A DNA stretch of 64,000 nucleotides from Paulinella micropora (Eukaryota > Cercozoa > Imbricatea > Euglyphida > Paulinellidae): positions 120,001 through 184,000 of the forward strand of contig WBZZ01005871.1 in assembly GCA_019918135.1 (NCBI GenBank), written 5' to 3'. Below, piece by piece: positions 50,037 to 62,060 of this stretch. The notes beneath the pieces were generated by a model that was given only the letters and a program-made list of their open reading frames with translations, was not told the DNA's origin and did not search any database. Numbering within the stretch: the stretch's first letter is position 1; each line of letters starts with the position of its first letter. The translations under genes were made by a program, and so were the position numbers.

Positions 50037-51381
50037 ATTGGATTTGGAAGCGCTTAGAAAGATAGCGCTCACGGACGAATAGGATAGACATAGCCTTAGT
50101 AGGGGGTACGAGCCAGAAATGGCAAAGTCACTGGACCGGGGGCCGGAAATGAGTCCCAACGCTCAATGTCGGATGTGTGTTACATACTACGAGGGTCAAC
50201 CTCGCTATTTGTTACATACCCCAGCTTTGTAGGTTGTGTTTAGCACTTGGATCAGCCGACTCGGAAGTGGGCTGCGTCATCGACCGACTTAGTGCTTCTG
50301 GACTCAAAGTCGCTAAGTAGCCTCAGGCTCTTAGGGATTTTGCATCTAAAAGCACTCTTGTAGCGTGATAGAACTTACCACTATGAATATTTGTGCTTTT
50401 GGCGTGTTTTTGCCGTGCACTTTCTTCCGTTGATAGGCATTTTAGGTAGTAGAGCATGGGACAGGCCCAGAGTGCCAGGCGGAGTCCCAGAGTTGAGGCC
50501 CTAGAGGCCCGTGATCAGTGCGGATTTGTAGCCACCACGTTCCAGAAGCTTAGCGAAAAGAAAACCCGGCATGGAACGGGCAAAGGGATCCTGAAAACTG
50601 ATTTTGTTACTTTAGTTTTCCGAAAGGTACCCCTTGCCGGGGAAATGCTGCCATTTTTATTTTCACTAAGTCAGATTTATGGAACATACTAAATAAACTG
50701 CATTTTCTTCAGAACTCATTTTTCTATGACTAATGCGTTAATTTGGCATGCCCATATTTCAAATTGCATGTTTTCTATACATTTGCCTTCATAACTTTTA
50801 TTATAATATTTAATGCCACATTTTATATGTAACGATATGATGTCCATGTCTATACTTCATATATATGAACCGTCTGTTTATTATATAAGCATGAGGGATA
50901 GCTAAGTCATTAAATTTCACCGTAAATCGTATTACCGGATCAATATCTACTAATCGACTTACTGACTTATTATATTTTGATTATATGTTATGTAATTTTT
51001 CCGATGCATGATCATACTTCAAGTTTCAGCCGGGATGGGCACAACTTACCTTTTTCATTTTGAGAGGTTAGGAGAGCGTAGTTGATAATCATCTTCTCGT
51101 CAGAGAGGCCTTACTTTACCGTGGGACGCCAGCCTTGCATATAATCTTACTGATATATGCATGCCGCGGTAAGTGGGGTAGCCACTTCTGACTCTACATC
51201 TCAGAGAGAGTGAGGGTAAGTATGACCTTCTTTGGGTCTGGCTTTTCACCTCCAACGTGAGTGATAGGGCATAGACATGTTAATTCATTTATGATCATAA
51301 GGTCCTTGGTGCGGACATAATAATAAATGATTTTATTACTAAGCAGTCAAGGCAGATAAGTTTACGTTCTTTGAGGGGGAG
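50037..51381 (+). other. Element C 3' non-coding region
   Basis: 1.3 kb between RNase H and the 3' LTR, unusually long for a copia element. Mostly AT-rich. It ends in a polypurine tract TTTGAGGGGGAG (about 51370-51381) directly before the LTR. A 78-codon open frame at 50456-50692 (MGQAQSARRSPRVEALEARD) has no recognisable domain, and I do not call it a gene. Confidence 0.7.
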
Positions 51382-51922
51382 CGTCGGAGATATACCGTAA
51401 TCGAGAATTTCCGTTACTGGATTTGTCCTTTGTGGCAAATTCACGTAAACCTATTCTCTGCCGGCCCTCCTTGCCATTTGCCAATATAATACCATATTTC
51501 TCTACGAGTACAGGAAGAATGTGCAACTGTAAGTTGCACAATCTACAATTCATCCTTTCTAGACCTTTTTGATTTATCTAGAATAGAGTTGATCTCCGTC
51601 GGGACCTATGTAGACCAACCAATTATAGAACGGATAGCAATAGATATAAGGGATAGGGATTGTAGTTCTTGTGCTCAAGCAGCACTGTTTGTATTCAGTA
51701 TTAAAAGGTAACCAAACTGCAAAAGTGAACTGAGAACACTTGGAATATAATAACGGAATAGTAAATACTGGGACGCCTGTACTGACTAGTTATTGCTTAT
51801 AGAGTGTGGTCAATTGCTTCACGGCATTGTCCACCCTCTGCGCAAAACAACTTTTAATCCGGCGAGTACCATGGCCCGTAGTCTAGTAAGTCTTCCGGCT
51901 CGGAAGAACTGCTACTCTGTCG
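51382..51922 (+). repeat. 3' LTR of element C
   Basis: 541 bp, the partner of 12475-13015 with about 9 differences. Followed at once by TGGAT (51923-51927), the right target-site duplication. Confidence 0.93.
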
Positions 51923-51927
51923 TGGAT

Positions 51928-52115
51928 GAGTACGCTGAAGATGAATAAGAAGCAGCATGCATGGTCTTTTGAGGAATGGTGGGATGAGTTGGAAGAAAAA
52001 GCATTGGAAATAGACAGAAATAAAGAAAGAGAGAAGAAGGTGAAGAAAGAAAAAGCACACGCAGGGAAAGATGCCAACAAAAGAGAGGAAGGGCAGAGAG
52101 GTGTGTGTTTTTGGT

Positions 52116-52162
<47 letters not shown>

Positions 52163-53330
52163 TGCAAGTGGGGGTATGAGTGTCGTTTTGCTCATACAGA
52201 GGGGTCAGTCACTATGCGTAGTGTGCCTGGGGTGTGCTACATGTTTGAACAGTCAGGCAGGCAGCTGTGATAGATCCAACTGTAGGTTTAAACACACCAC
52301 CACTAACAATAAAGGGGGAGGAAAGGAACAGGAACGAGAAAGAAGATGTTGAAGAAAGAGAAATGTTTCAATTGTGACATGGATGGGGCATGTGTTCTCC
52401 ACATGTGAGAAGGAGTGCAGGATGTGTGGGGTTGAGCACAGACTGCATGAATGTGAAAAGATGAAGAAGGCGAGAGAAGAGCCAGGTGAGAAGGAAGAAC
52501 CGAGAGAGAAGGAAAAGAGAGCAAAAAGGGAACATAGAAAGTTAGGTAGGGTGAGTGAGTGAGACACCTCTGACACAGATGAAGAAGTGTTGATGACGCC
52601 TAGAAAGGCGGAGAGATGGTTACGATCGCGAGAGAGAGCAGGCAATGACATGGTCAAGGAGAGGGCACACATGGGTAAAGTGCAGGTAGTACAAGAGAGA
52701 TTAATCTATCGTCTATGTGAGGGGCGAGTGTCAGGTGAGCAGCAATATTTTGTGTGCACTGATGACATGGAGAGTGAGAATGTGTTGTTGCGAAAGGCAG
52801 CTTATGGTCTGTTGAGAGGGTGATTTTGCGGGCTGCATACAGATCAGGAAAGAGAGAGAGAGAGAAGGAAGCCTCAGCGATGGGGAGCAAAACGAACACT
52901 CAAACCGTTAGTTGAGAAGAAAAAGATAGAGAAGGCAAAGAGCGCAAAGCGCAGAAGTAAGAAAAAGAAAGGGAAGATAGCGAGCGGGCGAATTAGTTAA
53001 GCTCAGTCAAGGGGAAAAGGTGTTCCGCGAAGGCGGGGAAACATGCGGGTGAGATCAACGACGATCAAGGGAAAGGGCGCGGCCGTGGGGCGGACAGCGA
53101 CAGCTACAGCGACCATAGCTCAGGCTTGGGCTCGGAGCGGCGATGGATGGAGCGCGCGGCGCCAATGTGGTTCTACGACCCGGGCGGCGGATTCAAGCGG
53201 CGTCAAGTGGGCGGCTGAGAGCCGGGAAGCTAAAGGACTCGGGAGGCTACCAGAAGGCAAGGAAGCAAGGGAGCGGGGGAGCCCGCGCGGTGAGCGGCGC
53301 TACAACTGGACTTTTTGACTACTGCGTCAT
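51928..53330 (+). pseudogene. Retroelement gag with CCCH zinc fingers, right flank of element C
   Basis: After the target duplication the reading is MSTLKMNKKQHAWSFEEWWD, a Lys/Glu-rich stretch, then Cys-His clusters. These are GVCFWFQ with GCKWGYECRFAH (C-x5-C-x3-H), and a second of the type SCDRSNCRFKH (about 52262-52295). Then a Cys-rich CFNCDMDG segment. CCCH fingers bind RNA, and in gag they would replace the usual CCHC knuckle. A (GA)n run (52114-52158) inserts Arg-Glu repeats inside the first finger. Later parts are Lys/Arg-rich and low in complexity. The fragment is broken. The family is uncertain; copia is suggested by the left flank. Confidence 0.55.
52114..52158. repeat. GA dinucleotide microsatellite
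   Basis: About 22 GA units within the CCCH gag, coding Arg-Glu repeats. Seen directly. Confidence 0.93.
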
Positions 53331-53991
53331 CTTACAATAAGTTACGTTGGTGAACGAGATACAAAGTTAGTTTTGTATAAAGTTAGTGCATTTAGTTGAT
53401 AGGACGGCTCCGTTAATTTCTGAATAGGGCTACATATATTTACCACCATATCAGCGCCTGAGGGTAGTAGCATAAGGTAGATCGGGCCGTTATTCCTAGA
53501 TAGGGGGAGCAATGGACAATTTTATTAATAATAGTGTTTAGTCATACCAGCCCACCCCAAGGACAATTACCTATTTTACTAGTGACCTATATCACTCTAT
53601 GTGTAACGGTGAATTCGTAACGGAATTCAAAGCTTTGGCGGTCTGGGGTTGGGGCACTTAGTGACATGTGTAATTATTAAAATCTCTCAGTAAAAGTAAA
53701 GTACGAACCCTCTCGTCTAGTGATCCATACAGGGCATATTGGCATTGGTGCCACCAATGCCACCCACACCAGTAAATATCCCTTTTTCCATACTATGAAC
53801 TATTAATATTAACTAACGTATATATATACCGGTTGTATTATTCCCATCACCTAATTCACTTCCCAGCAGTTGATAGTTGAACTAAACGAAAAAATGAGGT
53901 AACGGAACTAAACTTGAAATAGAAGTGTCACTAGTAAACTTGAAGTAAAAACTTGAACCGCGGCATTGAAGTTCAACACAACATTGATGAT
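53331..53991. other. AT-rich tail with polypurine tract, probable LTR remnant
   Basis: No coding content. A GATAGGGGGAGCAATGG stretch near 53499 looks like the polypurine tract preceding a 3' LTR, as in elements A, B and C. AT-rich sequence follows with a TATATATATACC box near 53820. This is probably the 3' end of the element that received C. Confidence 0.45.
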
Positions 53992-54115
53992 TCGGTCCGG
54001 TACAGTATTCATTCCGATAACGGATGGCAGAATCTCACTCCAGCCTTGAGATTCTCGGTCCGATACAGTATTCATTCCGATAACGGATGGCAGAATCTCA
54101 CTCCAGCCTTGAGAT
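53992..54115. repeat. Two tandem 63-bp repeats
   Basis: Units at 53992-54054 and 54055-54115 both read TCGGTCCG.TACAGTATTC, then CGATAACGGATGGCAGAATC and so on. The second stops right at the start of the family B LTR (54116), so the LTR insertion point lies at a repeat boundary. Confidence 0.9.
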
Positions 54116-54579
54116 TGTTAGACCTATTAATATAATTAACCGGATAGTCAGTATGGGCCGGCATATGTAATGTGTGTCGTTAGAGCCATTACGTATGTCC
54201 GGCCTAGTGTATAATCGGGCCGTCCCTTGGCGCCCTTTTCTCAATAAAGTATCTACTGTAGGGCACAGCAAGTTTACTACAAGTCTCACAGGTTATAGAG
54301 CCTTGTAGCGTGAACGTTAGGTCTAGTAGACTTTATTCACTTATTACGTACTATCGGGGCGTGCGGAAGGCTGCCACCGAAAATACAAACAGGAGTACGT
54401 GCGGAAGGCCGTCACCAAATATTCAAATCTGGTGTGTGTGCGGAAGTTACCACCAGTCTGGTGTGTGTGCGGAAGGCTACCACCAGTTACACTCTGTGCG
54501 GCAGGCTGCCACCTAGTCGCTAGTATAACTGACCATTTCCTAACTCCATCTCGCTTCTCTACCTACAGAGAAAGCAACA
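54116..54579 (+). repeat. 5' LTR of family B, copy 2
   Basis: Starts TGTTAGACC and ends AGCAACA before the primer-binding-like TTGGTAGTCGAGC. Homologous to 1365-1882. Contains the recurrent GTGCGGAAGGCTACCACC-like motif about five times (54361-54515). Confidence 0.87.
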
Positions 54580-54630
54580 TTGGTAGTCGAGCCTCCCTCC
54601 TACCTTCCGCCCTTGGTATGCCCGAAAAAT

Positions 54631-55590
54631 ATGGCGTATCAAGGTTCTGACTTAGTAAGAATGAGGCTAGAGCCTCCAAAGTTCAATCATGGAAAAGAAT
54701 GGGACTTGTTTAAGTACACCTTTACATCAGTTATAGGTGTCACACACCCAGAAATCCTTTCCATAATTCCGGGCTTTGAGACTCACCCCTTAGCTAAACC
54801 TATACAACTACCTAAACGACCTGAATCTCCTACAGAAGCACCTTTCATGTCACCCAGAAAGGAAGAGGAAGACGGAGAAGACGAAGAGGAGACAGTAGTA
54901 GTAAAGGTAGAGGATAAAGACAAGGGAAAGAAAGAAGAGGGTCAAGAAACTGCAAGTGCAAAAACTGCCTCTGCCCCCGCCACTGCTATACCTACGGACC
55001 AAAAATCGAAAATACCAGTGTTGACGGGGGGTAGTAAACCGTTGCCGCTATTTGCATTACAATTGCGAGCCAGATATTGCATGAAAGAGAAAGAAGCTAT
55101 TCTAAACAGATTGCTCTATGCTTTCCTACTTCAATCATGTGCTCACGATAGGAAGGTGATGACTATAATGAGGCAGGGGGATACGGACAGTGTAAAGTGT
55201 TTCCTCGCCCTCAAAAAACATTATGGAGGTCTTGACCTCATAAGTTTTGAAGAGGACCAGGAAAAGCTATACCATTCGTACCCTAAGAAGGTTAGTGAGG
55301 TGAGTAGCTGGCTAGCTGACTATCTCACGACTATCAAAACACAGGAGAAGACGATGGGAGTGATACCAGAGATGATGAAGAGAGGCATGATCATGAAATT
55401 AAAACACCTACCTGTCTATCAAGCCTACTATCGTAACACTTGGTGTCCACTCTTACCTACTCAAAGGCCCAAGCTGCCTGAATTTATCAAGGTAGTAGAG
55501 CAGCTAGCTCAGAGCAACGTATCAGAAACTAGAATGCAGGATCTGGTAGCTCTAAGAGCGACCCTATCACTATCAACACAGTAGCAGGAA
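54631..55590 (+). pseudogene. Family B gag
   Basis: The reading from MAYQGSDLVRMRLEPPKFNH has a Trp-containing start, an acidic/Lys stretch, and a helical capsid-like region (LNRLLYAFLLQSCAHDRKVM, KCFLALKKHYGGLDLISFEE, VSSWLADYLTTIKTQEKTMG). A Cys-rich stretch with CWNCLSPDHKIAFC-like spacing follows near 55650. Copy 1 carries the same gag. The role is particle formation. Nearly continuous but not intact to the end. Confidence 0.83.
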
Positions 55591-56908
55591 TAGCTCAGGG
55601 CAAGAAGAAGAGCAAGTCATCACAGACTTATGGTGAGGGGGAGGACAGTATTTGTTGGAACTGTCTGTCCCCTGACCATAAGATTGCTTTCTGTCTAGTC
55701 AGGTGTCAACTCAAGGACTGTCCCAAGGACGGACACGGTCCCTTGAAATGCCCCATAAGAAGGAGAACTAGGGTCTCTGAGAAGTTGCAGGGGAAGGAGA
55801 AGAGAGAGGACAGTCAGTGAGAAGACAGACAGACGCAAGAAGAAAGAAGAAGAAGGAGCAAAGAAGAAGAAGAAGGAAGGCAGCAGAGGAGAAGGACGAA
55901 AGCTGAAAGCAGCAGACTTCATTAAAAAGAAGAAAATGATAAGCTTAAACGCTGAATCATCCGACTCCTCTAACTCACCCTCTCACTCTGAAAGTGAAGA
56001 AGATGAAGCCCCAACTAACCAATCTCCTTCTGAGTCTGAAGAAGAATCAGAAGTGGTTGGTGAGTTGGGGATTCGCCACATGGCCATTATGATGATGAGA
56101 GTAAGAGAAGATGATAGTGGTATGTACGTCGAGGAAGATGACCCCCCGCTTTCAACTAACACCCTAGAATATGACAGTGGTATGAGCATCGAGGAAGACG
56201 ACCCCCCATCTCCAAACAACACCCCCATGCCACTTTTATCTCACGCATCTAAGCCACCTGGCGCAAGAAGTAGAGGGGGAGGAGGTGTTGAGGGTGGTGT
56301 GCGTAGAGGAGAGCAGAAAGGACATGCATCATCTACACAAAACGACTCCACACACACTCGCCCCACTATTCCACCCCTTCACGAGAATAAGTTTTGACCA
56401 CCCTTGATATGGCTGGCGACCCAACTCCCCTAAACCAAATCATACCTTTGGAAGGGAATTGGGCCCTCAGACGTACAAGGGTAGGGTACGTAAAAATCCT
56501 CGTGAAAAAGTACAACCCAGTCACGTTACGAGAAGTAGGTGGCCCACCCCTGAACCTCCACGGTAGACCAGTACGTACAGTTGACTGTCATGTCACAAGC
56601 AGTAAACAGTGTGAGGCGACAGTGCCAGATACAGGAGTTAGGTGTTCGTGGAGACTGGGAACGGCGAGGAAGGGGCTGCAGGGTGGGAAGTATGCTGCTA
56701 GACTAATAGACCATGACGCTTCATGTTGATCAAGAAAGGAAGGGAGGGGAGATATTGAGCAAGTACAGGGGAAAACTGAACCTAGGGTTGCTTCCCCCCC
56801 ATGATGCTACGTATTACGAACCCGCCACTTTGTTTACACACATCACTTTGTGGAAAGAAAGCATCAACCCTGCTCAATCCAACAACGCACCTACATCTCT
56901 TCGCACAC

Positions 56909-56975
<67 letters not shown>

Positions 56976-57918
56976 TACCACTACTACATCCATAGAGGGA
57001 GTGGGAGAAATAGGGGAAGGAGTAGGGGGAGTAGGAGCAGGGGGAGTAGGAGTGAGAGTAGGAGAAGTAGGAGTAGGGGTAGTAGGAATAGGAGCAGGGG
57101 GAGCAGTAGAGGATAGATTGTCTGTACCTACTTTGTCTGTACCAACTTTGACCCACACTTCGTCTTCTCAACCTACCACTGCACTATCTAATACATCCTC
57201 ATCACCTTTATTTGGGCCCCCTGAGGTCATGGAAGAAGGAGAGCCAGGTGGAGCTGAGGATAGTAACGTTTGGGTAAGGGACGGAAAACGAGTGTTAAAA
57301 GGTGGAGGACTACCCCCCATTGAAGAAATACAACGTTTGGTTACTGCTCTCAATCAGGGGCTTCATAGTAGAACAGTGACAGACGGGTTGACTACGAGCC
57401 AGGAGGGGGAATATGATGAATTCTATACAGAATTATATTACGCCATGCATGATTGCGTCCTTACCCTTGCTACCAAACACAACAACCCGTTTGCACGAGG
57501 CATGGTTTCATCTTTCCCTTACATGGTAAAGGAGGTAGAGGATCTCGAGGATGTGTTGGGTGGAGTGACACCTCCAGAAGAAGACGAACCCCAAAGCCCA
57601 TCAGACACAGACACCACCACTTCATCCCCCGAACAAGACAAACCACACTCTGAATCCTCTATCATGTTGATGGACAATAACTCTGACCACAGAACTGACA
57701 GCAGCAATATAGTGTGGGTAGACGATAGTGGCGCAAGCGAAACACAGTCCCCAGATAGATCTACATTTGTCAGTCTTAAGAGGGCTCCACAGAAATTCCG
57801 CATAGCAAAAGGAAGCATTAGAACCGAGTATAAAGGGAAAGTTTTAATGAATCTGTCGGAGCTCATGGGGAAGAAGTCAATGTCCTTAATGCCCACACTA
57901 CCTACAACCCGCACCTAA
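55591..57918 (+). pseudogene. Family B middle polyprotein: Zn module, Thr repeat, protease
   Basis: A Ser/Asp/Glu-rich part (55936-56395) is followed near 56594 by CEATVPDTGVRCSWRLG, which carries the C-x3-T...G-x2-C pattern also seen in element C at 14770, with a later DHDASC. Then an (ACT)n-coded poly-Thr run, Gly/Val repeats, and the copia protease site WVDDSGASETQS (about 57718). The protease matures the polyprotein. Broken in places. Confidence 0.72.
56911..56990. repeat. ACT trinucleotide microsatellite
   Basis: About 22 ACT units with a few ACC, coding poly-Thr within the family B polyprotein. Seen directly. Confidence 0.95.
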
Positions 57919-58419
57919 AATACGGGTTAGTGGCTACTTCAGCATGGGTTCGTAAGGGTTTTGCAGTCATACACCAAAACAATCAAGTGATAGTGCTCAG
58001 AAGGCCATTCTTACTACGGAAGACCAAATCGTGGCTAGAGGGAGAGCACTCCCAAACCACTTGATGGTGTTTGATGCCCCGGGCACCCCACCTCTCAATC
58101 CTAACGAGTGGTATGAGCCCACAGGTCCCTCTACTACTACGCCCTTCGTCACAAGTGAGACCCCCGAGCCCGACGATGATGACAGTGTCACGTCAGACTC
58201 GGGGGGACAAGCTTGACAACCCACCTCTCATCTTTCTCAGAAAACCAACCCACCTACATACCATGACGTATACTGTTTGTTGTCACCGTGTATTTGTGGT
58301 TGGCGATCTGACGTACCTAATACATACGTACCCTACTCTACTGAGATAGATCATGAGAAAGATGAGAGGGCTGGGAGTAAGGGAGATAAAACTCTAGGTA
58401 GTAAAGCTTTATGTCCTGT

Positions 58420-59430
58420 CGTTCGTCCTCACTATCATGAAAACATACATGCCACTGTGTTCCATCGTATGTGTAAGCACGAGGGGTAAAAGCCATGAGC
58501 GAATGGCTAACTATATGGGAGTAAAGATAGTGGGGAGGGAGTGGAGGGAACGAGTAATGAGATGCGAGTGGTGCTTAAAGAATAAGATAAAGAGAGTGCC
58601 CCATTTCAAAGACAACCACCATGCGGTAGAACGCCACCCCGAGGTCCACATATCAATCGATACTCAGGGTTGGTGGAATACCTTATCGAGGGACGGGAAA
58701 AGTACAAGTTCACCGTCAAATATCTTGCATCTGGGTTTGAGTTAGACTATTATCTGAGACATAAGAATGAGTTTTTCACATGCTTCCTTAAGGCCGTTGC
58801 CTTCTTCGAACGGCATACAGGAAGAAAAGTGAAATTCTTGACTCGTGACCAGGAATATGGTAAGTACAAGGAGTTTCAGACTTGGATTGATATAAATCAA
58901 CCAGTCCTCCTTGAGGCTCCGACGGGGGAGAAACAGGCGGTTGCTAAAATAGAACGAGCCCACCAGACGTGCGACGGACCCGCAAGGGCGGTTCTCAGCG
59001 ACGCCGATCTTCCTGAGTCCATGTGGACTGAGACGGAGAAAGCTTTCATTTATTTGGGCAACCTCTTACCTCTTGCCCGCGGCCCTTTTAAGGGGAAATC
59101 TCCTTATGAAGTTGTTCATAAGAGAAAACCCCTTTTGCGTCATTTGCGCCCCATTGGATGTTTGGCGTACATGAAAGTAGACGCAAAGAGGGGGAAAGGT
59201 GAGAGGGGGAGGAAAGTTTTATTTCTCGGATATGAAAGAAACAACGGGTATTATCGCGTATACGATCCGGTTGCGAGGAAAATATTCTGTAATGTCCGTG
59301 ATGTTATTTTTGACGTTTGGAGACTGGGGAAGAGGGGGGCATCTAAGTCTCTCGAAAGAGATTATGTTGAGGGTGAGATGTTCTCTGTTAATTGGCAACA
59401 GCCCCCCCTCGCCTATCGCAACAAATGACC
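58420..59430 (+). pseudogene. Family B pre-integrase and integrase
   Basis: The zinc-binding part reads HATVFHRMCKHEGKSHERMA with CEWCLKNKIKRVPHF. The core has HISIDTQGWW (first Asp), VKFLTRDQEYGKY (second Asp) and QAVAKIERAHQTC (Glu). The C-terminal block is GKSPYEVVHKRKPLLRHLRP, IGCLAYMKVD, KVLFLGYERNNGYYRVYDPV. Complete in landmarks, with a few breaks. Confidence 0.84.
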
Positions 59431-60015
59431 CCAGAAGATCAAGGAACCGTTTCAGGGGAGGACCCGGGAGGAGAGATTCCGGCAGGGGGAGGAAGTCCCC
59501 CGGTAGGAAATCCCCCTCCCGCTCCGACCCTCACTCTGGAATCCCCCCTGATGAGTCACTCCACACTCCGCAAACTGACGAGGATAGCGAGGCAGAAGAG
59601 GGACCGGTGTTCGTGAGCACGAGCCCGCCCCCCTTAGAGCCTCCGAGTCCCAAAGTTGCTCAGCCGAGTGATGAGCAGGGGGAGATAAAGAAAGCAAGAA
59701 GGGGGCGTAAGCCCAAAGAAAGACAGCGGTTGTCTGGAACGTATGTGGAAATCCCGGCAAAGGCTTTCGGGGAGCAGTGGGCTAGATTAATTTACGGGGA
59801 TAAATGGGAGACGGCGATACGACGGGGGACAGCAACAGCCCCTTCTGCTCCCGGTACCAGTAAATCTAAACGCTTTCCCGCGCATAGTGTCTTGTTTGAC
59901 GACGGCGTTACGGATAAGATATTAGACACAGAAATCGTAAAATATGCCAAAGCCCCGCAACAGTCAGAACCTATACCCGAATCTCGTGAGCAAAAAGCCA
60001 CAACCGCACCACCAC
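59431..60015 (+). pseudogene. Family B integrase-RT linker
   Basis: An Arg/Gly/Pro/Ser-rich stretch followed by RLSGTYVEIPAKAFGEQWAR and FDDGVTDKILDTEIVKYAKA. It ends where gypsy coding begins on the other strand. Confidence 0.6.
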
Positions 60016-60750
60016 CCTTGTCGACAATAGATCTTCAAGGATGCCTTCAGCGTACGATGCATCCTCTGTATCTTCCCGTTGGCCATAGGGTTGTATGCCG
60101 TGACATAATCCCATCGAAACCCGTAGTATGCACTGAGCTCGTTCGACACCCAATTGACAAAGGAGCTTCCTCTGTCCGATATGATCTTCCTAGGTACCCC
60201 GATTCGGCTGAATACGTTGTCGATCAGCGCTTTGGCCGTCGTCTCCTTGGTGTCGTCAGCCGTGGGGACCGCAATCACATAGTCAGAGGCCCGATCAATA
60301 ATCGTGAGGATATACTTGTATCGACCCTCCCCCGCTTCTGGCAAAGGCCCGACGTAATCGATGTGAATCGTGTCAAATATATCTCGTGTTATGTCATACT
60401 GTCCCAGTAGCCCCCTGTTCGCGTCGTAGACCGTCTTCGCTCTCTGGCATGGCCCACATCCCATAATGAAACTCTTGATGTCCTTATCCATCGTGTCCCA
60501 ATAGAACCGTCGAGTCATAGACCACCTCATCCTATCCAGCCCCGGGTGACTCTGCAAAGGGCAGTTGTGTGCCCCTATCAGAATTGCGTACCGTAACTCT
60601 GTCGGCACCCATACCACCCACCGTTCCGGATCGTCCCTGTTCGTGGCCCCGCTCCCGAAATACCAGATCAGCCCGTCCGAGTAAGTATATTTCTCCTTCC
60701 GCCACTTTATATCCCCATCCGCCGAAATCCCCGTCGGGTTCTCCTGGTGT
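60016..60750 (-). pseudogene. Element E integrase
   Basis: The zinc-binding part reads HPGLDRMRWSMTRRFYWDTM with CGPCQRAKTVYD. The core has FDTIHIDYVGPLPEAG (first Asp), PRKIISDRGSSFVNWVSNEL (second Asp) and a later YNPMANGKIQRMHRTLKA, in the third-motif position. The C-terminal part is cut off at the junction with family B. Confidence 0.85.
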
Positions 60751-61459
60751 GCAATAAACCTCTTCCACTGCTCACTGTCTCTCGTGAGCTTGCGGAACAT
60801 GTCTACCGACGCAAACTTGATCTCCGTCTTGTTTTCCAGTTCCAAGGATACCCGGCTTGGGTATGTGTCCCGCAACATGAGTTCCGGCTTCGCCTCTGTT
60901 TGACCCGCTGCCGCTTCCGCCTTCGTCGGAATCACAATTTTCCCCACCATGGGCATGGTTCGCCACGGAAAAGGTTTCAAATCCCCTACCCCATCCTCCG
61001 TCAACTCCCTCTGTACCGTCTCCTTCCACATTTCTTCCTCATATCCCTTTCGCGCATCTTCCAACCCGTGTTCTTCACAACAATCCACCGATCGTTCGTG
61101 AGCCGCTTCGTAAAACCGCACATCCTCCCTCTGCGCCTCCTTCCTATTCCTATGCATTTCCGCTACCTCCGTCACATAATCCATACCGTTGATGGGTTTC
61201 CAGTCGTCGAGATTCGCCCTCTGCTCCTCCTCCTCCAAATCCATTTTTCCCAAGACCGTTAAAACCGCTGCGGCCGTTTTGAAATGAAATCGCGTCAGGT
61301 TCATGCCACTCTTCTTCTCCGCGTCGTACACTGGTTTCAGTGCGAAGACATCATAACTCTGCTGTTGCACCTGTGTACCCTTGTCGTCCGCCACCGCCTC
61401 CTCCTTCTTCTCCTTCGCGTTGTCGTCCTCCGGCGCACCCCCAGCCCTTGACTGGTAGT

Positions 61460-62060
61460 CCGCACGGTAGTTCTCCTTACCCGATATGAATTCAATCGTG
61501 AAGTCATATTCGGATAGCTCCAACTGCCATCTTGCCAACCTGCCCGTGTGATCCTGCGACATCAACCACTGTAGATTGTTGTGATCCGACCGCACCGTCG
61601 TCCCCTTTGCCCTCCACAGATAGTCACGCAGTTTCTTGAAACCCCAGACTATGGCCAATGCCTCTCTCTGCCGCATGCAGTATTATTGTTCTGCCCGTGT
61701 CATTCGCCGGCTCAAAAACATCACCGGCCTCAAACGCCCCTCGTCATCCCTCTGTTGCAGAACCCCTCCTATCGCATATGCCGACGCATCCGTATCGAGT
61801 ATGAAACTCTTGTTGAAATTGGGAAGCTGTAAAACCGTGCCCCCTTCGCTCCATGGGTCCATCAAAATATGCGTCCTTAGTGTTTCAACCGCCTTGAGAA
61901 CCGCTGGTCGCCACGTACTCCCCGCACCGCACTTGCCCTCTTTCATGAACAACCGTATTGGTTCCGCGATTTTTGCGAATCCCGGTATGAATTCGCTGTG
62001 GTATTGCGCCAAGGACACAAAGGAGTATAAATCGGATCTCGTCGCAGGAAGAGGCATAGC
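61460..62060 (-). pseudogene. Element E RNase H and RT connection
   Basis: The readings NFNKSFILDTDASAYAIGGV and VMFLSRRMTRAEQ, then MRQREALAIVWGFKKLRDYL, TTVRSDHNNLQWLM and FISGKENYRADYQSR, are the standard gypsy RNase H landmarks. The RT tail FVSLAQYHSEFIPGFAKIAE stands before them. Confidence 0.85.

Larger units (their letters stand above)
12475..51922 (+). mobile_element. Ty1/copia-type element C, split by a DIRS-type insertion
   Basis: Two 541-bp LTRs and the TGGAT duplication bound it. Internal parts in order: gag (13020-14608), polyprotein with a Zn module, protease and pre-integrase (14499-16397), and the integrase N-terminal part (16451-16919). A DIRS-type element of about 30.5 kb follows, then the rest of integrase (47411-48500), RT-RNase H (48456-50036) and a 1.3-kb 3' region. 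Without the insertion C would be about 9 kb. It is otherwise well preserved, with a few breaks. Young by LTR identity. Confidence 0.92.
54116..60015 (+). mobile_element. Ty1/copia-type element, family B copy 2 (broken, 3' end lost)
   Basis: 5' LTR, gag, a Zn-module and Ser/Asp-rich region, protease, pre-integrase, integrase and the integrase-RT linker lie in copia order on the plus strand. At about 60015 it meets a minus-strand gypsy element. RT, RNase H and the 3' LTR are not in the window and may lie beyond the gypsy insert. Several breaks. Confidence 0.85.

Noticed and set aside
50456-50692. Small gene after element C RNase H
   Set aside because: 78 codons without a domain or homologue in the window, in a non-coding 3' region; likely chance.
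53043-53318. Arg/Gly-rich open frame after the CCCH gag as a gene
   Set aside because: Low-complexity composition and no domain; treated as part of the broken retroelement.
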